Of a stretch of DNA of 6,205 bases, positions 1 to 4,981 are shown one piece after another. The stretch's first letter is position 1. Every line of letters starts with the position of its first letter. Both the position numbers and the translations under genes were made by a program. The DNA comes from Planctomycetaceae bacterium (GTDB lineage: Bacteria; Planctomycetota; Planctomycetia; Planctomycetales; Planctomycetaceae), in NCBI GenBank assembly GCA_027080405.1, contig JALWSL010000337.1, positions 1 to 6,205 of the forward strand. Direction: 5' to 3'. The notes under the pieces are model-generated. The model saw nothing but the letters and a program-made list of their open reading frames with translations, had not been told where the DNA came from and did no database searches.

Positions 1-1619
1 CCGCCCAGCTGCTGGTCGCTCCGATCATCATGGAGAAACACCTTGACGCGGTCGATGTCGATAAGCGATACACGCCAGTGATCAAGAATATGGCAAGTAC
101 CCTGAAGCCGGACGAGTTCAAAAATTATCGTTGGCGATTGCTCAAGCCGGATCCGGTGGCAGATTCCGAATTTCGCACAAGCGATTTTTTTGACGATCAG
201 GTACTTCCCAAAATCCGCAACGGAGAACAAGAGGTCATTCTTCATCTTCCGGAGGAAAAAGAATACCGCTATTACGCAGCGGTTCATGCCACGAAGTCCT
301 GCCTTTCCTGTCACTATCATTCAAAAACCAATGCCCGGATAGGTGATGTGATTGGAATGGTGAAAATCACTCTCCCTCTGGAAAAAATCCGAAATCGCCT
401 GGCGAACAACAATGCGATTCTGCTCGCGATGGCGCTGGTGACCTCCTTCCTGGCGATGGTTGCGGCTTATGCGATTGTGCGTTATGTGATCGTCAAACCG
501 GTTCTTCATTTGAAAGAGGTCAGCGATGAAATTGCGAAAGGTTCCCTCGATTTGCGAGCGAAAATCCAAACCGGTGATGAATTCGAAGAACTGAGCCATG
601 CCTTCAACCGCATGCTGCGCCATCTGGTGACGGTACAGGAAGAGCTGAAGCAGGCGAACAGCAATCTCGATTCCAAAGTTGACGAACTGGCCCGGGCAAA
701 CCTGTCGCTGTTTGAAATGAACAAGTTGAAGAATGAATTTCTGGCGACCATGAGCCACGAATTACGCACTCCACTGAACAGCATTCTTGGTTTCAGTGAG
801 GTTCTTTGTTCAGCGGAAAATCTCAATGCAAACCAGAAACGGTACATAAGCAATATCTCGACTTCCGGTCAGTTATTGTTGGCCATGATCAATGACATTC
901 TCGATTTGGCGAAAATCGAAAGTGGCAAAATGGAGATTCATCCCGTTGAATTTTCGATTGCCGAATTGATCGAGGAGCTTTGTGGCAGAATTGCACCGTT
1001 GGCGGACCGGAAAAATATCGAATTGACCTGGAGCACCTCTGAGGACATTCCTCCGCTCTATCAGGATATGGGAAAGATACAGCAGATTTTGACGAATCTG
1101 CTTTCAAACGCGGTCAAGTTTACTCCCGATGGTGGGCGTGTGCGCGTCGAAACCACACCGGTTTGTCTGCCCGATCACAAGCAGACTCCCGATTACGTCC
1201 AGATCAGTGTTGCTGATACGGGAATCGGGATCCCGTTGGCTGATCAGGAACGCATCTTCGAAAAGTTCAGACAGGCCAGCACCATTCCCGGACAGGAAAC
1301 TTTGTTGACCCGTGAATATGAGGGAACCGGTTTGGGACTTTCCATCGTGATGGAACTGAGTAAACTCCTCGGAGGGGAGGTGACGCTCGAAAGTGAATTT
1401 GGAAAAGGAAGCGTCTTTACTGTCCGATTGCCACAGCGGATACAACCTGTTGCCTCGCAAGAGGTTGAAACTGACAGTGTTCTCGAATACCAGACGTTGG
1501 AGAGAACACGTCAACGCGCCCAACAACTCGTCAGTCATCACAAACCGGGAGATAACGGGCAGGAGCACAATTCCGAATTGTTAGACGAAAACGAAAACCC
1601 GAAACGGGAAGTCGGGTAA
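1..1619 (+). CDS. Membrane sensor histidine kinase with haem-c-type (CxxCH) sensor domain, 5' partial
   Basis: The reading frame is open to the left edge (in-frame A-Q-L-L-V-A-P-I-I before the ATG at 30), so the true start and probably a first membrane helix lie outside the window. Numbering from the Met at 30: residues 1-125 form an extracytoplasmic domain resembling the DUF3365/Tll0287-like family, with a CLSCH haem-c attachment motif at 91-95. A membrane helix spans about 128-155, a HAMP domain about 150-203 and a short coiled coil 198-232. A HisKA domain follows with phospho-acceptor His243 in SHELRTPLN. The HATPase_c domain has an N box around Asn356/Asn360, G1 DTGIGIP at 396-402, an F box at 409-415 and G2 GTGLGLS at 432-438. 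The ATP-lid (about 415-431) is longer than usual. No receiver domain follows; residues 470-529 are a polar tail. Expected role: autophosphorylation in response to a haem-detected signal (redox, gas or ligand), which is inference. No response regulator gene is in view. Confidence 0.93.
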   Translation, partial: AQLLVAPIIMEKHLDAVDVDKRYTPVIKNMASTLKPDEFKNYRWRLLKPDPVADSEFRTSDFFDDQVLPKIRNGEQEVILHLPEEKEYRYYAAVHATKSCLSCHYHSKTNARIGDVIGMVKITLPLEKIRNRLANNNAILLAMALVTSFLAMVAAYAIVRYVIVKPVLHLKEVSDEIAKGSLDLRAKIQTGDEFEELSHAFNRMLRHLVTVQEELKQANSNLDSKVDELARANLSLFEMNKLKNEFLATMSHELRTPLNSILGFSEVLCSAENLNANQKRYISNISTSGQLLLAMINDILDLAKIESGKMEIHPVEFSIAELIEELCGRIAPLADRKNIELTWSTSEDIPPLYQDMGKIQQILTNLLSNAVKFTPDGGRVRVETTPVCLPDHKQTPDYVQISVADTGIGIPLADQERIFEKFRQASTIPGQETLLTREYEGTGLGLSIVMELSKLLGGEVTLESEFGKGSVFTVRLPQRIQPVASQEVETDSVLEYQTLERTRQRAQQLVSHHKPGDNGQEHNSELLDENENPKREVG

Positions 1620-1929
1620 ATCGATCTGTTCTGATGAATTGAAGGCTCGTTTTTTCGCGGCCCAGGTTTGCGCGGTACAAGTTTCAGGGGCGTAAGTTTC
1701 AGGGGCGCAGGGTTCCGCATTACAGGGAAGAACGCGTTCCTTTTTCTGTCCTGATGCGCAATTGATACAATCATTACAACCGGCATCAATCAGGGCTGAA
1801 GTACGCTCTCGGCGCTTCAGTGACAGAGAATGATCAGAACGCGACTTGCATCGGCCGAAAATAGCTTGCAGGGCCAAAAGAAATGATGCATTCGGTATAG
1901 AATCGATCTTCTGTCAAAGGCTGGCTTTC
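1620..1929. other. Gene-free stretch between the kinase and CBS genes
   Basis: About 310 bases without a convincing gene. Minus-strand frames here are open but need TTG starts, lack Shine-Dalgarno sites and run into the kinase gene. The stretch holds a degenerate 15-bp tandem repeat (1649-1723), a possible hairpin with CTGAAG/CTTCAG arms (1796-1801 and 1815-1820), and an inverted pair ATTGAT/ATCAAT (1761-1766 and 1785-1790). A -10-like TAGAAT at 1898-1903 sits 26 bases before the CBS gene start, but no -35 is found at the right distance. I see no clear intrinsic terminator for the kinase gene. Confidence 0.6.
1649..1723. repeat. Degenerate 15-bp tandem repeat, four to five units
   Basis: Units at 1679-1693 and 1694-1708 are aagtttcaggggcgt and aagtttcaggggcgc, identical at 14 of 15 positions. 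Flanking units in the same register at 1664-1678 and 1709-1723 match each other at 11 of 15 positions and the central pair less well. A fifth weak unit may occupy 1649-1663 (9 of 15 against 1664-1678). Because 15 is five codons, overlapping minus-strand frames show five-residue periodicity, but no frame looks like a real gene. It is probably a small slippage-type array in an intergenic region. The central pair is certain; the outer units are less so. Confidence 0.65.
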
Positions 1930-2409
1930 ATGCAGAATACTGTTCAAGAGTTTCTCGACAGTGATATTCTGAAAGTGACTGAAAATATTTCTATCGAGTT
2001 TGCTGTCTCTCTCGTTTTGTATCGACAGGCAGACAGAGTGTACGTTGTCGATGAACAGCAGCATCTGGTCGGGTTGGTTCCCGGGTTCTCTTTGGTCAAA
2101 TCGCTTATCAATGCCGAGAACAAATCGCATACGGTCGGGCAAATCATGAGCAGCCACATCGTTTCATGCGATGCCTGTTCCGAAATGGCTGAAGTCGCCC
2201 CTCTGTTCCGCGAGGCGTGCCATGATAGCATCGCTGTAACAGACCGGGGGATTCTGGTCGGTCAACTTCTCAGGCGTGACGTTTTGCGTTGGCTCTCCCT
2301 GCGTTCCTTGCAGGGGAAAGGGAACGACGGGAGTGAAAAGAGAAAGCAGATCCCGACTCCACAGTTTCTGAAAAAACAGCGCTGTCCCGAAAGGACAGGT
2401 TCATTTTAA
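1930..2409 (+). CDS. Small protein made of two CBS domains
   Basis: 159 residues, cytoplasmic, with no signal peptide or membrane helix. The first CBS domain spans about residues 5-60 (core VYVVDEQQHLVGLVPG at 37-52). The second spans about 67-122 and starts with the characteristic TVGQIMS; its second half reads DSIAVTDRGILVGQLLRRDVL. A tandem CBS pair normally forms a Bateman module that binds adenosyl nucleotides such as AMP, ATP or SAM, but no ligand can be read from the sequence. No enzymatic domain is attached. Residues 123-159 are a basic, Gln/Lys/Arg-rich tail. The ATG at 1930 was chosen over a TTG at 1846 because AAAGG (1916-1920) lies 9 bases upstream and the CBS homology begins directly after it; the TTG has no Shine-Dalgarno site and would add unrelated residues. 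It faces the glycosylase gene convergently. A regulatory partner is likely but not identifiable. Confidence 0.85.
   Translation: MQNTVQEFLDSDILKVTENISIEFAVSLVLYRQADRVYVVDEQQHLVGLVPGFSLVKSLINAENKSHTVGQIMSSHIVSCDACSEMAEVAPLFREACHDSIAVTDRGILVGQLLRRDVLRWLSLRSLQGKGNDGSEKRKQIPTPQFLKKQRCPERTGSF
2371..2398 (-). terminator. Possible intrinsic terminator for the glycosylase gene, inside the 3' end of the CBS gene
   Basis: CTGTCC (2382-2387) and GGACAG (2393-2398) form a 6-bp stem with a 5-base loop. Read on the minus strand, a run of six T follows after five bases (plus-strand A run 2371-2376). This suits transcription leaving the glycosylase gene. Read on the plus strand, the stem is followed only by TTCATTTTAA, a weaker tract. 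A second small hairpin (GGGGA 2414-2418 with TCCCC 2428-2432) lies between the convergent genes but lacks a T run. Confidence 0.35.
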
Positions 2410-2467
2410 TCACGGGGAGTATTCATTTCCCCATTCCCTGTCGGTCTTGTCAGTTCCGTCTTCTTTT

Positions 2468-3304
2468 TTATCTGGAAGCCTTTTTTTTCCGGACAATTTC
2501 ATCCGGGTCGATTCCCATTTCACGAAGCAGGATTTTCAGGTCTTCCCAGACGTATTTCTTGGCCGGCGGGTTTCGAAGCAGGTAAGAAGGATGATAGGTG
2601 CACAGGACTTTGGCTCCGGCGTACTCGTAGAATTTGCCACGCATTCGGCCGATGGGGGTTGATTCATTCAACAGGTTCTGTGCAGCGATTGTTCCCCAAC
2701 AGACAATATATCGGGGATTGACAATCTCGATTTGTCCATCGAGAAAGTCCCGACAGTTCGCCGCTTCAAGAGGAGTGGGATTTCTGTTTCCGGGAGGTCG
2801 GCAACGTAAAATATTGCAGATGTAAAGCTCTTCCCGTTTCCAGCCACACGCCTCGATAATCGTATTGAGCAACTTGCCTGCCCGTCCAACAAACGGTTCT
2901 CCCTGCTTGTCCTCATCCGCTCCGGGAGCCTCACCGATAAACATGACCTTCGCCCGTGGGTTGCCCACGCCAAAAACCGTCTGTGTCCGTCCGGCCGCCA
3001 GTTCCGGACATTTGCGACACGCGGCTACCTGTTCGCTCAACTGAAGCAAACGGTCTTTGCGTTCCTTCAAATTCATCTCCGTCACACCTGCCTTCTCTTC
3101 GTGTCGTTCTTCCTGTCCGCTCGGGGGAGGGACAGTCACTTCCTGAATAGCCACTGTGTTATCCGGCGGGGAAGGAGATTCGGAACCGATGCTCCGCTCG
3201 ACAAGTTTTACCAATAGGGACTCTCCGGCAGAATGGGGGAGATCCTGCAGGCCTGCTTTCTTCCACGACTGCAATGTCTGTTCGATCGCTCGATTGAGAT
3301 TCAT
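2468..3304 (-). CDS. udg: Family 4 uracil-DNA glycosylase (4Fe-4S) with N-terminal extension
   Basis: 278 residues. It removes uracil from DNA, opening base-excision repair of deaminated cytosine. The catalytic domain occupies about residues 80-265. The GEAPGADED motif (124-132) is the family 4 active-site loop. YHPS (237-240) begins the second motif, with His238 in the leucine/His loop. Four cysteines match the family's iron-sulphur spacing: C96-x2-C99 and C168-x15-C184. Typical family 4 enzymes have about 200 residues; the extra 75 here comprise a helical segment (1-35, [20 protein letters not shown] onward) and a Pro/Glu-rich linker (about 40-76). The ATG at 3304 has no good Shine-Dalgarno site. 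A later Met77 (3076) would give a minimal enzyme, but the purine-rich sequence before it abuts the ATG with no usable spacing, so I keep the long form. A sigma70-like promoter lies about 45-70 bases upstream. The gene follows the 58-residue gene on the same strand with a 142-base gap. Confidence 0.95.
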   Translation of the reverse strand: MNLNRAIEQTLQSWKKAGLQDLPHSAGESLLVKLVERSIGSESPSPPDNTVAIQEVTVPPPSGQEERHEEKAGVTEMNLKERKDRLLQLSEQVAACRKCPELAAGRTQTVFGVGNPRAKVMFIGEAPGADEDKQGEPFVGRAGKLLNTIIEACGWKREELYICNILRCRPPGNRNPTPLEAANCRDFLDGQIEIVNPRYIVCWGTIAAQNLLNESTPIGRMRGKFYEYAGAKVLCTYHPSYLLRNPPAKKYVWEDLKILLREMGIDPDEIVRKKKASR

Positions 3305-3346
3305 GATACAACAATGCGGAAAATTATTCGGGCTGTGAGTTGGAAT

Positions 3347-3375
3347 ATTGTATCGAACTTCACCAGATCTGGCAA
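3347..3375 (-). promoter_or_regulatory. Sigma70-like promoter of the glycosylase gene
   Basis: On the minus strand TTGCCA (plus 3370-3375) is followed after exactly 17 bases by TACAAT (plus 3347-3352); each differs from consensus at one position. Transcription would start near 3340, giving a leader of about 35 bases before the ATG at 3304. The -35 element overlaps the CCAGATCTGG palindrome at 3363-3372. Confidence 0.6.
3363..3372. promoter_or_regulatory. Perfect palindrome CCAGATCTGG overlapping the glycosylase -35, candidate operator
   Basis: A 10-bp perfect inverted repeat that covers three bases of the predicted -35 box and the start of the spacer, where a repressor would block polymerase. 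Its half-site CCAGAT recurs three times around the promoter of the neighbouring small gene. Function is inferred from position only; ten-base palindromes also occur by chance. Confidence 0.35.
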
Positions 3376-3446
3376 AGAGGCAGCAATTCCGCGGTGACAG
3401 TCGAACCCCTGTTTGCAGATGTTGTCACGCATTCGGTTCGGTCAAG

Positions 3447-3623
3447 TCAGTCCTGTTTCAACGCCGTTTCGATCTGTTCCAGTCGTTTGGAAATATCCTG
3501 CAGATAACCGATGATGATCGCATGAGTCATGACAGCATCAATGCCGACAGGAGAATCCGGGTTACTGATATGTGAGAGAATTTCTTCATAGTCCTCTTTT
3601 GATCTTAAAATAGGATCCGTCAT
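3447..3623 (-). CDS. Hypothetical 58-residue protein with C-terminal coiled coil
   Basis: I do not recognise a family. From the ATG at 3623 the product begins MTDPILRSKEDYEEILSHIS and ends in an amphipathic segment, YLQDISKRLEQIETALKQ, likely a short coiled coil and so an oligomerisation or partner-binding helix. It has no signal peptide, membrane helix or cysteine. The composition (acidic and basic heptad pattern, ordinary codons) looks like a genuine small cytoplasmic protein. The frame extends upstream to a TTG at 3680, adding 19 residues with a VPDNVPDST repeat. That TTG coincides with a predicted -35 box, so transcription would start downstream of it and the ATG is preferred. The Shine-Dalgarno site is weak under either choice. 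It lies between the secreted-protein terminator and the glycosylase gene, and with no terminator seen after it, read-through into the glycosylase is possible. Confidence 0.6.
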   Translation of the reverse strand: MTDPILRSKEDYEEILSHISNPDSPVGIDAVMTHAIIIGYLQDISKRLEQIETALKQD

Positions 3624-3650
3624 TGGTAATGCTTTCTTTTTAACTGGTGT

Positions 3651-3674
3651 ACTATCTGGAACATTATCTGGAAC
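3651..3674. repeat. 12-bp tandem duplication
   Basis: actatctggaac (3651-3662) is followed directly by attatctggaac (3663-3674), with one mismatch. It lies between the predicted -35 and -10 elements of the small gene, so it sets the promoter spacing. Each unit carries an ATCTGGA half-site. Confidence 0.85.
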
Positions 3675-3680
3675 AGTCAA
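3651..3680 (-). promoter_or_regulatory. Sigma70-like promoter of the 58-residue gene
   Basis: On the minus strand TTGACT (plus 3675-3680, one mismatch to consensus) is followed after 18 bases by GATAGT (plus 3651-3656, two mismatches). Transcription would start near 3644, about 20 bases before the ATG at 3623. This argues against the upstream TTG as a start codon. The -10 match is modest. Confidence 0.4.
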
Positions 3681-3689
3681 ACTCCAGAT
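3666..3689. promoter_or_regulatory. Inverted repeat ATCTGGA-N10-TCCAGAT around the -35, candidate operator
   Basis: Two perfect 7-base arms (3666-3672 and 3683-3689) flank the predicted -35 box of the small gene, and a third half-site in direct orientation lies at 3654-3660. The half-site matches the one in the palindrome at the glycosylase promoter, which hints at a shared regulator. This is inferred from arrangement only. Confidence 0.3.
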
Positions 3690-3740
3690 TTGTGACTGGC
3701 CTGAACCAGTGATTTCGTTCAGGAAAATAAAGTTGAGGAA

Positions 3741-3780
3741 AACAAAAACGCCCTGCCAACTCTTTCAGATCGACAGGGCG
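3741..3780 (-). terminator. Intrinsic terminator of the secreted-protein gene
   Basis: CGCCCTG (3749-3755) and CAGGGCG (3774-3780) form a perfect 7-bp GC-rich stem with an 18-base loop. Read on the minus strand it is followed at once by TTTTTGTTTT. It begins 23 bases after the stop codon at 3803. Stem, position and T tract all fit. Confidence 0.8.
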
Positions 3781-3802
3781 GGATTTATCGGAGAAAGTGG
3801 GC

Positions 3803-4768
3803 TCACTTTCCAGCCAAATGCACAGGAGTTGGCAATGGTGGAATCAAACTGTCATCGACAGATGGAACGTAGCGGGCAACCTGCGGGACGTGAAAATGTG
3901 CCGTTCGCGCAATTCGCGTCCGCTGTGGTGCCTGTATAAACGTGACTTTCCCATTATCAATTTCAATTGGAGCAGGAACCAGTTGCAGCGATGGAACCTT
4001 GACCCCGCCGTTCTCCTCAATCTCCGTCGGAGCAGGCTTTCGCTGTTCAACGGGCAGCAGCGGTGTGGTAGGGACTTTTTTCGCTTCGGTTTTTTTGCTC
4101 ACTGGAGGCGGCCCGAAACCCTCGAATGCGGGGGCATCCGTCTTTTTTTCCGGCTTTGTTTCTTCTACCGAAGGTCGCTTGGGCAGAGAGAACAAATCGG
4201 AGGAATTTTTCTTCTCGTCGTAATTGCTGTTTGAATCGCTTCCCGTACTCGAACTGTTGGTTGCTTCCGGTTTGATTTCAGGAGTCGTACTTTTGAAAGT
4301 TGTTGTTGGGGTGGGGGTTGGAGTACTGGTCGCCGGAGTCGGGGTCGTTCCGGTTGCCGGAGTTGTCCCGGATGAACAGTTACCGGTCGCACAACCCTGC
4401 AAGCAACTGTTGCAGCCGGTGTAACAGTTATTGCAACTCGATAAACCGTAGTAACTGCCGTAAACGGGATAATAACCGGCCTGATACTGCTGGAGTCCGC
4501 CGTATCCTGTGCTACATCCGGTGTCACATGCTGGTTGACAGACTGTTCCCGGATAGTAGCCCACGCCCCCGTAATAGGCTCCGTAGCGACGGGCTCGAAA
4601 CGGGCGATAGGCCAGAAAGCGACCAGTTCTGCTGCGAACAGAACCGACCGGCCCAAAAATCACATCGTAAGCCCAAGGGATAATACCGGCCTCGGAAGAG
4701 TTGACAGACCCCAAAACAACGCTGACCCCCGCACAGGCCAGCACAAAACATCGAAAGCTCTTTTTCAT
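3803..4768 (-). CDS. Secreted Cys/Tyr/Gly-rich and Pro/Thr-rich protein, planctomycete type
   Basis: 321 residues from the ATG at 4768. Residues 1-27 are a Sec signal peptide: basic MKKSFR, a hydrophobic core, and a likely cut after Ala27 (SEA before G28). Residues 28-60 include IIPWAYDVIFGPVGS, a stretch I associate with exported planctomycete proteins. Residues 60-131 are rich in Tyr and Gly with nine cysteines (77, 81, 85, 112, 115, 119, 122, 126, 131). Residues 134-165 are a Thr/Pro linker, and 165-260 are disordered, Lys/Glu/Pro/Ser-rich. The C-terminus (about 262-321), ending ARYVPSVDDSLIPPLPTPVH and a short tail, looks ordered. No enzymatic motif is seen. Planctomycete cell walls are known to be rich in Cys and Pro, so an envelope role through disulphide crosslinks is plausible but unproven. 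A GTG at 4816 would add 16 residues. The gene ends at a good terminator and is divergent from the APH-like gene. Confidence 0.85.
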   Translation of the reverse strand: MKKSFRCFVLACAGVSVVLGSVNSSEAGIIPWAYDVIFGPVGSVRSRTGRFLAYRPFRARRYGAYYGGVGYYPGTVCQPACDTGCSTGYGGLQQYQAGYYPVYGSYYGLSSCNNCYTGCNSCLQGCATGNCSSGTTPATGTTPTPATSTPTPTPTTTFKSTTPEIKPEATNSSSTGSDSNSNYDEKKNSSDLFSLPKRPSVEETKPEKKTDAPAFEGFGPPPVSKKTEAKKVPTTPLLPVEQRKPAPTEIEENGGVKVPSLQLVPAPIEIDNGKVTFIQAPQRTRIARTAHFHVPQVARYVPSVDDSLIPPLPTPVHLAGK

Positions 4769-4775
4769 GAGAAAT

Positions 4776-4782
4776 CTTCTCC
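4776..4782 (-). promoter_or_regulatory. Ribosome binding site of the secreted protein
   Basis: GGAGAAG on the minus strand lies 7 bases before the ATG at 4768, directly upstream of the signal peptide, and supports that start. A stronger AGGAGG (plus 4820-4825) sits only 3 bases before the in-frame GTG at 4816; that spacing is too short for efficient use, but it leaves the longer start possible. Confidence 0.55.
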
Positions 4783-4932
4783 AAAAAACCAATACCCGGA
4801 TGGACCTGCCACTCACTTTCCTCCTGAAAGAGCCTGGTTTTCTACAATAATTCAGGATGCGCGAATCATTCCGACGCAGTTCACTTCAAAACTCGAGAGC
4901 TTGAACGATCACCCGTTACTACTCACAATACT

Positions 4933-4938
4933 TATACT
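4933..4938 (+). promoter_or_regulatory. Possible -10 element upstream of the APH-like gene
   Basis: TATACT matches the -10 consensus at five of six positions and lies 44 bases before the ATG at 4982. No -35 sits at 16-18 bases; a TTGAAC at 4901-4906 is 26 bases away and fits a poorer -10 (CACAAT, 4924-4929) instead. The 213-base gap between the divergent genes must hold promoters for both, but I cannot place them firmly. Confidence 0.25.
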
Positions 4939-4981
4939 ATCCTTGTACACCCGATAAAACCGTTATGTCAATGATTAAACC

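Noticed and set aside
321..1568. Several open frames on the minus strand under the kinase gene (321-758, 506-853, 1104-1568)
   Set aside because: They lie antisense to a fully motif-supported kinase, show no recognisable domain, and have compositions expected from reverse reading of a coding gene.
1538..1877. Minus-strand open frames over the kinase end and intergenic repeat (83 and 98 residues) with five-residue periodicity
   Set aside because: At least one starts at TTG, no Shine-Dalgarno site is seen, and the apparent peptide repeats are a by-product of the 15-bp DNA repeat, appearing in two different frames.
1846..1929. TTG start extending the CBS protein by 28 residues
   Set aside because: No ribosome binding site, no CBS homology in the added part; ATG at 1930 has AAAGG at suitable spacing.
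3376..3446. tRNA-like fragment (GTCGAACCCC) between the small gene and glycosylase
   Set aside because: No acceptor stem, anticodon arm or D arm could be built around it.
4297..4345. G-rich stretch (GGGG T GGGGG ...) as a possible G-quadruplex
   Set aside because: Only two adjacent long G tracts, with the next far away; it is explained by Pro/Thr codons on the minus strand.
4729..4768. Lipoprotein signal (V-L-A-C before Cys12) in the secreted protein
   Set aside because: The hydrophobic stretch before Cys12 is too short; the hydrophobic core continues past it to a normal signal peptidase I site.
3797..4957. Plus-strand open frames opposite the secreted protein (3797-4234, 3942-4223, 4300-4683, 4535-4957)
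   Set aside because: They are shadows of the secreted protein, which has a signal peptide, ribosome binding site and terminator on the minus strand.
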